Assembly: GCA_900319225.1 (NCBI GenBank)
Contig: ONNV01000004.1
Coordinates: 115,971-179,970, forward strand
DNA: 64,000 nt
Source: an uncultured Prevotellaceae bacterium
GTDB taxonomy: Bacteria > Bacteroidota > Bacteroidia > Bacteroidales > Bacteroidaceae
Direction: 5' to 3'
The stretch's first letter is position 1. Every line of letters starts with the position of its first letter. Shown here piece by piece: positions 7,199 to 19,300 of this stretch. The translations under genes and the position numbers were made by a program. The notes under the pieces are model-generated. The model had not been told where the DNA came from. It searched no databases and saw only the letters and a program-made list of their open reading frames with translations.

Positions 7199-10153
7199 AT
7201 GATGGAAGAGAATGAAAGACATAACGTGGAGTTGATGTCCCGCAGGATACGCCGTATCCTGTTGGTATGTAACAACTATGACAGCTATACCCTTGAGGAG
7301 GACGGACACATAGAGGCTCAGATTGCCGAGGACTATGCATCCCTGAACCTGAGCAACCCGCCTGAAATCGTAAGGGCCGAGACTACATTCGAGGCTCTGG
7401 AGAAGGTACGTGAAGGAGAGCGTTTTGACCTTGTCATAACCATGTATAACGTGGGTGAGGTGAGCGTGTTTGATTTCTCCTGCCAGCTTAAGTCCATCGC
7501 TCCCGATACTCCCATCGTGCTGCTGGCATCATTCTCACGTGAGATATACCACCGCATCCAGGATCATGACACATCGGCCATTGACTGGTTTTTCTGCTGG
7601 AACAACTCCACAGACCTTATCATTGCCATCATCAAACTGCTTGAGGACCGCATGAATGCTGAGCATGACATCCTGGAGGAGGGTGTTCGTGCCATTCTTC
7701 TCATAGAGGACTCGGTACGTTATTATTCCAGTTACCTGCCTACGCTTTACCGTCTGGTTCTGCGCCAGAACAGTGATGCCATCAGTGACACGCTCAATGA
7801 GAAGCAGCAGATAGCCCGTAAACGTTCGCGTCCCAAAATCCTTATGGCAAGCTGCTATGACGATGCGGTGGAACTCTATGAGCGTTACAAACAGAATATA
7901 CTGGGTGTGATATCGGACATAGGTTTCGTAGTTCACCGCGACGATCCCCCTGAGAAAGAGAAACTGGATGCGGGCATAGACCTGTGCCATCATATACGTA
8001 AGGATAATCCCACCATGCCCATACTGATGCAATCGTCGCAGGAGAGCATGCGTGAGGTGGCCCGCGAGCTGGGTGTGGGCTTTGTGCTCAAGACATCCAA
8101 GACGCTGACCCATGACCTGTCGGAGTACATAGGCCGGGAGTTCGGATTTGGTGATTTTGTGGTTACAGACCCGCAGACGGGCGAGGAACTCTTCCGTGCC
8201 AAGGACTTGTACGGATTTGAGAAGATAATCAAGGAGATATCGGACAGTGATTTTCGCCGTCTAAGTGACAAGAATTATATCTCCCGATGGCTCTTTGCAC
8301 GCGGCCTCTTTTCACTTGGCAAGCAGCTGCGTCCGCTCACCATCCGTGATGACTCTGACCTGCCCGAGATACGCCGCTTGAACCTGAGTATCATCCATGA
8401 CTTCCGCATCATGCAGGGAGTGGGAGTGGTAGCCAGGTTTAACCCCGCCACATACAATGACACAATAAGGTTCTCTCGTCTGGGCTCCGGATCGCTGGGA
8501 GGTAAGGGCCGTGGCCTGGCGTTCCTCAATCACGTTCTGGTAAAGTATGACATGTATGACAAGTATGAGGACGTGCGCATAACGGTTCCGCGTACACTTG
8601 TCATCACCACCGAGTATTTTGACCGTTTCATCATAGACAACGGCCTCCAGTATGTGATCAATTCCGATATCTCAGACTCCGAGATACTGTCAGAGTTTGT
8701 GGCATCGACCCTGCCTCAGGAACTGACCGATGCGCTCAAGGTGTTCATACACAAGGTACGCAAGCCTCTGGCCGTACGTTCATCATCCAAGCTTGAGGAT
8801 TCTTACTACCAGCCCTTTGCGGGTGTCTACTCCACCTATATGATTCCCCGCACGGAGAATGAGGACCAGCAGCTCAGGCTGCTCTCCAAGGCAATCAAGA
8901 GCGTATATGCATCCATATTCTACGCATCGTCACGTAGCTACATCACCGCTACGGCCAATATGATATCCGAGGAGAAGATGGCCATCATCCTGCAGGAGAT
9001 ATGCGGCAGCAGCGACCAGGGTTATTTCTTCCCCACACTCTCAGGTGTAGCCCGCTCCGTGAACTTTTATCCCATAGGTCATGAGAAGGCCGAGGACGGT
9101 ATCGTGAAGGTGGCGTTCGGTCTGGGTAAGGCCGTTGTGGACGGCGACCTGGTGCTCCGATTCTCGCCCAAGTACCCCAAGCACGTGTTGCAGACATCAA
9201 CCATTGAGCAGGTAATGACCGAGACCCAGAAGCAGATGTTCGCCTTGAACCTGAATCCGGAGAAGTTCAAGACATCAATCGATGATGCCGTGAACCTGGA
9301 GCATCTGGACATATCGGCCTGTGAGAAGTTCCGCAACCTTAAGTATGTGGTATCCACCTGGGATCTTGAGAATCAGCGAATGGTGGATTCGGCTTATCCT
9401 ACCGGCCCCCGATTCGTGACGTTCGCCCAGATGCTCAAATACAAGACATTCCCGCTGGCTGAGATTGTCCAGGACCTGCTTGACATTGCTGCACGTGAGA
9501 TGAAATGCGGCGTTGAGATAGAGTTCGCGGCCGATCTGGACCGCGGCGGCGACTCCAACAAACTGCCCAAGTTCCAGGTGCTGCAGATACGCCCCATATC
9601 GGTTGACAGCCGTAACGTTGACGTGGACTGGGATGAGATTGATACCAGCGGCGCCATGCTCAAGTCAGACAGTGCGCTGGGTACAGGCTGGATAAAGGGT
9701 GTCCATGACGTGATATATCTCAAGAAAGATGCGTTTGATACCCAGAAGACCACCGAGATGGGCCGCCAGCTTACCGCAATCAACACGCGTATGCGTACAG
9801 AGGGTAAGAATTATGTCCTGATAGGATTCGGCCGATGGGGTTCCAGTATCCCGTCATTAGGCGTTCCGGTGCAGTGGAGCAACATATCCGAAGCAAAGGT
9901 CATAGTGGAGTGCAGCCTTGAGGATTTCCGCGTGGACCCCAGCCAGGGAACCCATTTCTTCCAGAACCTTACATCGTTTAACGCCGGCTACATAAATGTT
10001 GATCCTTACGGAGGCAAAGGTGATGTGATGGATTTTACGGAGCTTGATAAACTGCCTGCTGTTGAGGAGACCGAGTATCTGCGTCATGTCAGGTTTGACC
10101 GCGAGCTTGAAATCTGCATTGACGGTCGCTCCAGCAAGGCGTTCATTAAATAG
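7199..10153 (+). CDS. PEP/pyruvate-binding (PPDK N-domain) protein with receiver-like N-terminus
   Basis: 984 residues from ATG 7199 (a second ATG follows directly). Residues about 18-145 and 165-325 look like two CheY-like receiver folds (IRRILLVCNNYDSY...VLLAS; AILLIEDS...GVISDIGF). From about 425 to 830 it has the pyruvate-phosphate-dikinase N-terminal ATP-grasp region: GSLGGKGRGLAFLNHVL, PRTLVITTEYFDRF, KPLAVRSSSKLEDS, and LQIRPIS at the end. I see no swivelling phosphohistidine domain with a TSHAA-type motif and no TIM-barrel PEP domain, so a full PEP synthase reaction is unlikely. Such proteins are widespread in Bacteroidales and usually annotated as phosphoenolpyruvate synthase. It lies 64 bases after gdhA, and a perfect terminator follows. 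Confidence 0.8.
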   Translation: MMEENERHNVELMSRRIRRILLVCNNYDSYTLEEDGHIEAQIAEDYASLNLSNPPEIVRAETTFEALEKVREGERFDLVITMYNVGEVSVFDFSCQLKSIAPDTPIVLLASFSREIYHRIQDHDTSAIDWFFCWNNSTDLIIAIIKLLEDRMNAEHDILEEGVRAILLIEDSVRYYSSYLPTLYRLVLRQNSDAISDTLNEKQQIARKRSRPKILMASCYDDAVELYERYKQNILGVISDIGFVVHRDDPPEKEKLDAGIDLCHHIRKDNPTMPILMQSSQESMREVARELGVGFVLKTSKTLTHDLSEYIGREFGFGDFVVTDPQTGEELFRAKDLYGFEKIIKEISDSDFRRLSDKNYISRWLFARGLFSLGKQLRPLTIRDDSDLPEIRRLNLSIIHDFRIMQGVGVVARFNPATYNDTIRFSRLGSGSLGGKGRGLAFLNHVLVKYDMYDKYEDVRITVPRTLVITTEYFDRFIIDNGLQYVINSDISDSEILSEFVASTLPQELTDALKVFIHKVRKPLAVRSSSKLEDSYYQPFAGVYSTYMIPRTENEDQQLRLLSKAIKSVYASIFYASSRSYITATANMISEEKMAIILQEICGSSDQGYFFPTLSGVARSVNFYPIGHEKAEDGIVKVAFGLGKAVVDGDLVLRFSPKYPKHVLQTSTIEQVMTETQKQMFALNLNPEKFKTSIDDAVNLEHLDISACEKFRNLKYVVSTWDLENQRMVDSAYPTGPRFVTFAQMLKYKTFPLAEIVQDLLDIAAREMKCGVEIEFAADLDRGGDSNKLPKFQVLQIRPISVDSRNVDVDWDEIDTSGAMLKSDSALGTGWIKGVHDVIYLKKDAFDTQKTTEMGRQLTAINTRMRTEGKNYVLIGFGRWGSSIPSLGVPVQWSNISEAKVIVECSLEDFRVDPSQGTHFFQNLTSFNAGYINVDPYGGKGDVMDFTELDKLPAVEETEYLRHVRFDRELEICIDGRSSKAFIK

Positions 10154-10175
10154 CATGATAATCATGATTAATTGG

Positions 10176-10204
10176 CGCAGGAGACAACTCCTGCGTTTTT
10201 TTTT
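10176..10204 (+). terminator. Rho-independent terminator
   Basis: Stem CGCAGGAG / CTCCTGCG with loop ACAA, followed by nine T. It ends the gdhA/PEP-binding unit. Confidence 0.95.
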
Positions 10205-10241
10205 GAGCCCCTGATTTTCAATGTGATTCTATAAAATTTTG

Positions 10242-10272
10242 TTGACATTATTCAATATTTTTTATAATTTTG
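10242..10272 (+). promoter_or_regulatory. Promoter of the giant LamG/Fn3 protein
   Basis: TTG (10242-10244), 20 bases, TAATTTTG (10265-10272). The spacing and -7 match the Bacteroidetes consensus. The leader to the first ATG is about 55 bases. Confidence 0.65.
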
Positions 10273-10333
10273 CGCGTTATTTGTTCAGTAGTCCCGATGT
10301 ACGGAAAAATCTCAATAAACCTATAAATCAATT

Positions 10334-13300
10334 ATGTTTCATCCATTGTCAGGGGAGCACAAGGACACTCCCATGAGAAAGGGCGTCTTTTTAGGGCGTC
10401 TGTTAGCGTTTTTAGTTATCCTATTTTTAGGAAATCTCAGTGCCAAGGCTGATTGCTGGCACTTTAGGGGTAACGGTAACCACGCAGTGATTAACCACCC
10501 TTCATTTGACCGTCCGTACCTTAGGTTTACGGCCATGTTCTTTGACAAGACGGGAAATAACAACGGTTATTTTGTAAAACAGAAACCTACACAGAACGGT
10601 GCCATTCCCAGTAGCGCAGCTGCAGGTCCGGCCATCTTCATCAACGGACAGTATGCTTGTTCGCCCATCTATGAGTTTGGTTGGGATGGTGACGGTGACG
10701 GTGCATGGAGTGCCTGCGGAAATGATACTTGGTGGGGAAATACCTACAAGGCTACCATTGACGGCATAACCTACACCATCAAGTTCTACAACCCGTATCA
10801 TGACGGCGACAGCAAGCGTATGTATGTGAACGTCGTGATATTCCCCAATGCCCTGCCTCATGGCCAGACCACGACCGTAAAGATTGCGGGTATGTGGAAG
10901 ATGAACAGGGACCAGAAGACTCCGGTCGAGGAGGCATACACCTGGACTTTCAACGGTCTGGGAACTTTTGGCGTATCAAGTCCTACTGCTGTTACATATG
11001 ACTACAACAACATCAAGATAAGCGGTAACCTGAAAGCCGGATACGGAACAAACACTGTAGGTTCTTTCCAGGGAGCCAATCTCAACAATATCTCATGGAA
11101 ACAGAAACTGACTACATCGGCAAATTATGCTTCCACCCTCACCACATTCAACGGTCAGGTGCTGGAGTTCAAGGGCAGAACTGATTACTATAATGAGGTC
11201 AAGACTTACGTTGAGTATATAATATCACGTACAGGCTATACTCCCGCCGAGCTGAATCCTCTGCCGGATAACCAGAAACAGAGCATGAACTACTATATGT
11301 GGTATGTTGTATATGTGCCCGGTTACATGCGCGCCAAGGACCTTCAGGCATCAACGGCAAATATCTGGAACAAGGAGGTGAACCTTACCTGGGGAGTAGA
11401 GGGAAAGGACGGTGACGGTACATGGAGCATATACCGTTATGATGATGCCGATCTCAAGAACCGCGTACTGGTAAAAGACGGCTTGGAGAAAGCTGCCCGC
11501 AGTTTTGCAGTAGTCAATCCTGAGTATGACAAGACATATACATATGAAGTCTCTTTCATTCCGCGTAACGGTGAGCGCCGCGATGAGCTGTCTGTCCGCA
11601 CCACAAGTTGCCTTAACCGCGAGTGGTCATTCAGTAATTTCAAGGCCGAAGTCCCTGAAACCGGTGACAAGATCAACCTCTCATGGAACCACACTCCTAT
11701 AGGAAATGCCGGAGACAAGACCTATACACTCCATATACAGCGTTCTACAGATTATGATGTGACTGATCCTACCAAGGCAACATGGCAGGATGTCAATACT
11801 GTAGCTATTACGAGTAAGGAAACAAACAGCGGTACATATACAGACCAGACAGGTCTTACAGCCAACCATACATATTTCTACCGCTTGGTCGTAAATGTGA
11901 TGGATGCTGATATTACCAGTCAGGTTGTCAACAAGAAACTGGGCGGTTCACAGATCGTGTCATTCTCTGCTACAAGAGGATCATACAACAATATGGTCAA
12001 GGTAAAATGGACCGTGCAGCAGGTTGGATCAAACGTAACCAACTTCATTATCCAGCGTCGTCCTCTGGGCAGTAACGATGAGTCTGCCTGGGCCGATATC
12101 TACTCTACCAGCGGTACTGCATCGGGCTACAGCTATGATGATGTGACCGCTCTGCCCGGAACTTATAATGAGTATAAGGTGGTGGTTTGGAGCCAGGACG
12201 GTGACAAGGTTTCATATGATGATTCCGATGTGGCCGACGGATTCAGTCTCTCTACCGGAACACTTAGCGGTAACATCACTTACGGAACCGGAACTGCCGT
12301 TGCAGGCGCAAAGGTGGTACTTAAGCGTCAGGATGAGGAAGGAGGCATTTCATCGGGTATGCATTCCGTAAGGTTTACCGGAAACGGTACCGGTTTCAAG
12401 TATGAATGTGACACTACCGTACTCAAGAAACTGTTTGAAAAGGATTTCTCAGTCCAGATGTACATCAATCCTGATTCTTCGACCATGAATGGAGACATGA
12501 GATATCAGATGCTTGATGTTTTCTGCAGCCTTACATTCTTTGTATCCTATGACAACAATAAGAAAGTTTATCATCCCGGAGTATACCTGGACGGAACCAA
12601 TTATAATACCGGCTTGTCTCTGGAGCCGGGAGAGTGGCATCATCTGACACTTTCACATAAGCAGGGTGGCTATACCGCCATATCCGTTACAAGGGGTGAC
12701 AGCATCATTGCCGATACCCTTAAGACCAATTCGGGAGTTTATGTAAAGAGTAATGTCACCATTGACAGCCGTGCAAACTGCATCTCAATTGCAAATAATG
12801 CCGACTTCAACGGTAAGGAGTACTATAATGGTTACATGGATGAGCTCCGTTTGTTCACACGTGCACTTACGGGCCAGGAGATCCTTAAGAACTACAATCA
12901 TCCTCTTACCGGAAACGAGAAGGATCTGGCTCTCTATTATCCGTTTGACGAGGGTATGACCGTACAGAGTCTGGCATATGACCTGTCCAAGACCAACAAT
13001 GTAAGCAACGGCCGTCATGGCTTGTCCAAGATTCCGGCATCAAGCAGTAACTATATTCCCAATGAGGACCAGCTGAGTCTGATGGCATATACTGACAGTC
13101 TGGGATACTATGAGGTTCGCGGTATTCCTTACTCAGGTGAGGGAACCAGCTACAGCGTTATCCCCAAGTTGGGAATACATGAGTTCTCACCTGTTTCCAA
13201 GTCCCGTTTTGTAAGTCAGGCTTCACTTATACACAACGGTGTTGACTTTGAGGATGTATCATCATTCCCTGTAAGCGGTAAGATATTATACTCAGGTACC

Positions 13301-16300
13301 GATTATCCCGTTGAGGGTGCCAACCTCTATGTGGACGGAATGATCTGCGCCAGTGACGGCAAGATCATTGAAAGTGCCGAGGACGGAACGTTCACCATTA
13401 GCGTACCCATAGGAAACCACTTCATTGAGGTTGCCAAGAGCGGTCACGTGTTTGCCAACGGCCGTTATCCTGCCGATCCTGAGGGTCGTGGAGTTAAGAA
13501 GAATTTCAACCAGGCCATAAGCGGACTTGAGTTCCGTGATACCACTCTTGTCAACTATACCGGACGTGTAGTAGGTGGTGACATTGAGGGTGACAAACCT
13601 GTAGGATTCGGACAGAGCCATAACAACATCGGTGTTACCAAGCTTGTGCTCACACCCCTGAATGACCTCTACCGCATGAATGTGGTTAAGCAGAAGAGGG
13701 GAGAGACATCATTCTCATATGAGACCAATGATGAGACTGTTCAAGTGGCATCGGCCTCAAATAAGATCAACAGCAAGTCCTGGCGTGGAGCCGGAACAGC
13801 TGACTGCCGTAAGATTATCATTCTTACAGACTCCCTTACCGGTGAGTTCTCAGCCATGTTGCCTCCTCTGCAGTATAAGGTATCGGCTCCTGTAGTGGTT
13901 GCCCTGGACTCTGTTCTGGGTGACTCTAAGGAGTCAGCTCTGGCAGACCTCTCCAAACCTCTGGTTACTTACAAGGATTCTCTTGCCAATAAGGACGGAG
14001 GTTACGATTACTATGAGTACAACACTCTGTACAAGAAGACATGTCACAGCAAACCCATATTTACCGTTGAACAGTCTGACCACGATGACGGCTGTTTCGG
14101 TATAAAGGAGTATGAGGTTAAGGATGCTCAGGGCAGCATTGTCCTGAAAGACTTCTATGATCCTTACGAACCTGACAAAGATAAGGTATATAAATATGGT
14201 GGCGCCGTCTTCATTATGAAGGATACCTACAAGTTCAACATCTCCGGTAGGGAGGAGTACCGTAACTTTGACGCCAACATAAATGATCCTGAGGTATCGG
14301 TTGTTCCTCTTGCCGGAACGATTGTAACCATTGACAACGCCCTGTCATCAGAGCAGGCTGTCTATATTGAAGGCAATAGCGCCGGTAAGGAGGCCGGATC
14401 AGTAAGCGAGCTCAAGAGCAACCAGCTTACTCTTGACAGCCTTGGTCTGGCTACATATATATGGAAGGCCGGATATCCCAATATCTGCGCTCCCTATACA
14501 CGTACCATATCTATAACATATGATATAGACAACAAGACCTACAAATGGAATGACGGCGATGCTCTGAACGGTATCGTGCTGGGTTCACTGCCTACGGGTA
14601 ACAACTTTATCACGGCAGGTCCCGATATACTTGACATGGTGCTGCGTGATCCCCCCGGAACAAAGTCCAAGACCGAGTGGACATCGGGTACCGTCATCAC
14701 TAAATCACAGTCAACAGGTGCTGTCTGGAACAGTGAGAACAATGTTGAGACCCAGACCAAACTGGGACCCAAGGTTGAGACCGTTACAGGTATAGGACTT
14801 GCCATCATCGAGGACCTGGAGAGCAAGGTTGACCTTACCGTAGGTGCCAAGGTTACCGTTGAGGGTGAGGATGCATCATCCTGGAGCCGTTCAATCACCG
14901 CTACCAGGACAATCAGCACATCCGATGAAGCTGAGTATGTAGGTGCCCAGGGTGACGTATTCATAGGCAGCTCCACCAACATCATATTCGGTATGGCACG
15001 CAACGTGGGATTCACACGCGTGGGTACTACAAGTGATGTGGAACTGACCCTGACTGATATCCTGACAACCGGACTCTCATTCGGTACAGAGTTTGCATAC
15101 ACCCAGAACTATATTGAGAATGTGCTCATTCCCAACCTTAAGAAACTGCGTGACGGCATGCTCAAGACCGTGGAGCAGATTCCCGGTTATGTGAATGACG
15201 GCAAGTATCCGGTTTACATCACTACCATGAGTCCCGGTGATGCAGGATTCGGAGCCAGCAACAATGATAAGGATCTGTTCGGTGCAAGCGCCACTCCCGG
15301 ACCTTCAACAGAGGGCCCGTCATACAAGATGGTTGTGCCCAACGGTTCAAAGGAGAACTATACTGACAGTGTGGAGTGGTGCAATACACAGATCCGCAAC
15401 TGGGAGAAACATCTGGCCAACAACGAGATGCAGAAGGTAAGGGCCTTTAAGCTGGCCGAAGCCAAGAGCGACAGCGTTACAGCCACAAACCTCTCATTTG
15501 ACTCAGGTACCAGCCTGACCATCACCAAGGAGACTGAGGATAAGACCGGATCAAAATATGAGAATACCGTATCGGCCGCTGCCATCATAGGCGCCACCAC
15601 CGGCTTTGCCATCAATAGTGTAGGCGTTCAGTTTGATATCAAGACTGAGACCGGAGGCGGTGAGCACATTGAGCGTGAGGAGGAAGAGAGTCATACCGCA
15701 AGCTTCAGCTACACTCTGGCTGAGGAGGGTGATGACGATGCCATTACGGTCGATGTATATGAGTACGGCAAGTTCGGTCCCATATTCCGCACCCGTGGCG
15801 GTCAGACTTGCGGCCCGTACGAGGGTAAGGTTGTAACCAAGTACTACAAGCCCGGTACTACCATCATGGAGGCTACAATGCAGGTTGAGGTTCCGCAGAT
15901 TGATGTTGACGTAAGGACTATGACCGATGTACCGTCGGGTGGAACTGCCAACTACGTTCTCAGACTCTCAAATGCATCTCAGATTGATGAGGATGTATAT
16001 TACCGTCTGCTGGTCAACGATGAGACCAACCCCAACGGTGCCAACCTGATGATTGACGGAAAGCCCATCACAGACAGCCGTATCATCAAGATCCCGGCCG
16101 GTACAACCGTTACCAAGGCTCTCCAGCTCAAGCAGACTGATCCCAGTATCCTCAAGTATGAGCATATCGAGATAGTACTTGCATCACAGAGCCAGTATGA
16201 TCCTACCAGCACATGGGATGTGATTGCTGACACCGTTGACGTAACGGCCTATTTCGTTCCCTCATCATCTCCTGTTGAGATGGATCTGTCAAATACCGTA

Positions 16301-19300
16301 ATGAATAACGAGACCGGCAGCAAGCTCAGGATCTCATTCTTCGGTTTTGACCGCAACTACAACGGCCTCAAGGCATTCCGCCTGCAGTATAAGAGAGAGG
16401 GCGGTCTGGATTGGACCCGCATCCATGAGTTTGTGGCCAATGCCAAGTATATGGAGCCCGGAAACGATATGCTGCCTTCATCGGGTACACAAGTTGACTA
16501 TACCTTCAACATGAATTCATTGCCCGATGGTGATTACCTGTTCCGCGTGGTATCAGTAAGCACCGACGGTGATGATGAGGTTTACAGATACAGTAATGAG
16601 ATGGCTCTTGTCAAGGATATGCAGAGCCCGCGTTCAATGGGACAGCCTGAGCCCAGCGACGGCGTGCTTGACATTGGCGATGAGCTTAGCGTGACATTCA
16701 ACGAGCCTATCCTTAAGGGCCGCATCACTGCCGAGTCCAACTTTATCGTAACCGGCGTGCTTAACGGCAGCAAGATTGAGCATGAGACTGCACTCAGCCT
16801 TAAGGGCGGATCAAACGCAAAGGCTCTGGCAAGTACTGAGGTTGGAATCAACCTGGCCAAGAAGGACTTTGCAATTGATGCATGGGTCAACATAGCTTCT
16901 GCAGGTACACTCTTCAGCCACGGTCAGGGCGCACAGAGACTGACTGCCGGTGTTGATGCTGCCGGTCATCTGATCGTGACGGTTGCAGACAGCGTATGCA
17001 CATCTTCAAAGAGTATTCCTTTCAACCAGTGGATATTCCTGACCATGAGTCTTACAAAGGATGGCGCACTGACTGCCGAGGCTGCCGTTGACGATGACTT
17101 TGTTCTTCTGTTCAGCGGCCTCAAGACTATGCCTTATGAGGGTAACGGCCGCCTGAGCGTAGGTTGCGGTGCCGATGCCGCCATCCATGAGCTGCTGCTC
17201 TGGGATGAGGCTCATGACATGACTGCAGCCCTGCTGAACCGCTCCGTAACCAAGAGTCCTTCAACCCGTCATCTGATAGGTTACTGGAAGATGAATGAGG
17301 GTGAGGGTACCTCTATACGTGACTACAGCCGCAACCGTCATATGGCTATGACAGATGAGTCATGGTATATCAATAATGAGAACCTCTCAGTAAGTCTGGA
17401 CGGTGACCACTTCATAGAGATGAGTGCTGCAAGCCTGCCGGTAGTTGCATCCGGTGACTATGTAGTTGAGTTCTGGATGCGTGCCGCCAAGCAGAATGCC
17501 GATGCCCAGCTGCTGCAGATGGGTGATATAGCCTTCTGGCTCAATGCAGCCGGTGAGCTGCAGTTCACAGCCAAGGGCGCTTATCTGCCCGCCGGTACCA
17601 GCCAGGATATGGCCGTATCGGGAGTTGTCCTGAATGATAACACATGGCATCATGTGGCACTGAGCGTGCTGCGTCAGGGTGCCGCCTCAGTATACGTGGA
17701 CGGTGTACGCCGCCTGACCGTAACTGAGTCCAATGTCGGCAGTATCGTAACCAATAGCCTGATTGCAGGTGCCCGCCGCGTCACCGTATCGGCCGAGAAT
17801 GCCGAGTATGAATATGACCGCGCTTACGTAGGATTCCTGGATGAGATCCGTATCTGGGCTGCAACTCTTAACAGTAACCTGATAGTAAGCAACCGCAAGG
17901 TTCGCTTTACCGGAAAGGAGAGCGGTCTTGCTGCCTACTATCCGTTTGAGATAAATGACCTTGACGGATTCAACCAGGTTGTTACCAAGGGTGAGGTCAA
18001 GGATCTGTGTGGCAATGGTGGAGACGCAGCCATGAGAACGATATCGGGCGGTGCTCAGTCTGATCCGTTATTCGCCGATGACGCTCCCGCATTGCGTACC
18101 AAACCTACCGAGACCAACGTAAACTTCAGCTACGTGGCATCGGATGAGAAGATAATCATCAACATTGATGAGAAACCTGAGCGCATTGAGGGTTGCACAC
18201 TGAACTTCACCGTACGTGACCTGCTTGACAAGAACGGCAACTATTCAGAGAATGCAATATGGAGCGCCTTTGTGAACCGCAAGGAGCTGGCATGGCAGGA
18301 TGAGGCCGTAAGCGTTGAGCAGAAGGTCAAGGAGGAGAGCAGCTTTAGCGTGGCAATGGAGAACCTGGGCGGCCAGCAGCAGATGTGGACCATCTCCGGT
18401 CTGCCTTCATGGCTCACCGCAAGTGCTGACTACGGTGTTGTGAACCCGCGCAGCAAGAGCACCATTACCTTTACCGTAAGCCCCTCAACGCCTATCGGCA
18501 AGTATGAGGAGACCATCTACCTTAAGGGTAACAACGGTATCGAGACTCCGCTCACAGTCAATGTCAAGGTTAACGGTCAGACTCCTGAGTGGAATGTCAA
18601 CCCCAGAGAGTATGAGAACTCAATGAGTATCATTGCAACCCTTGACCTGCTGGGTCTGCAGAGCGAGGATGAGGATGATATCGTAGCAGCCTTCATAGGT
18701 GAGGAGTGCCGCGGTATTGCACATCCGGTATACAGGGAGCGTTATGACTCATACTTTGTGACCATGGATATCTACGGCAACAGTGAGGCCGGAGAGCCTG
18801 TCACATTCCGCGCATTCGATGCATCTACCGGAACACTCTATCCTGAGGTCGTTGCCGATAAGGATATCAACTTTGACCTGCTTGACCTGAACGGCACCTA
18901 CTCTGATCCCGTCAAGCTGACAGCTCTTGATAAGATTGAGCAGATAATCAAGCTCAAGGAGGGTTGGAACTGGGTATCACTCTATGTCAAGAGCGATATT
19001 ATGACCGTTGCTTCACTGTTGGCCCAGATTGCCGATGACGTACTGATGATAAAGAGTCAGAACGCATATCTGGTATATGAGAACGGTTCATGGGGCGGTA
19101 ACCTTAAGGGTAGCCTTAACAACACCGAGATGTATGCCGTCAAGATGAAGAAGGACCGCGAGCTGCGTCTGGTAGGTCAGCGTCTTGAGATAGATGCCAA
19201 TCCTATTACGCTCTATAAGGGCTGGAACTGGATCTCATACTACGGCCGTCAGGTTGCAACCCTTGAGGATGCCTATGCAGGACTTGCTCCTGTCACCGGT

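Noticed and set aside
10238-10241. TTTG as -33 of the giant protein gene
   Set aside because: Spacing of 23 bases is too long; the TTG at 10242 gives 20.
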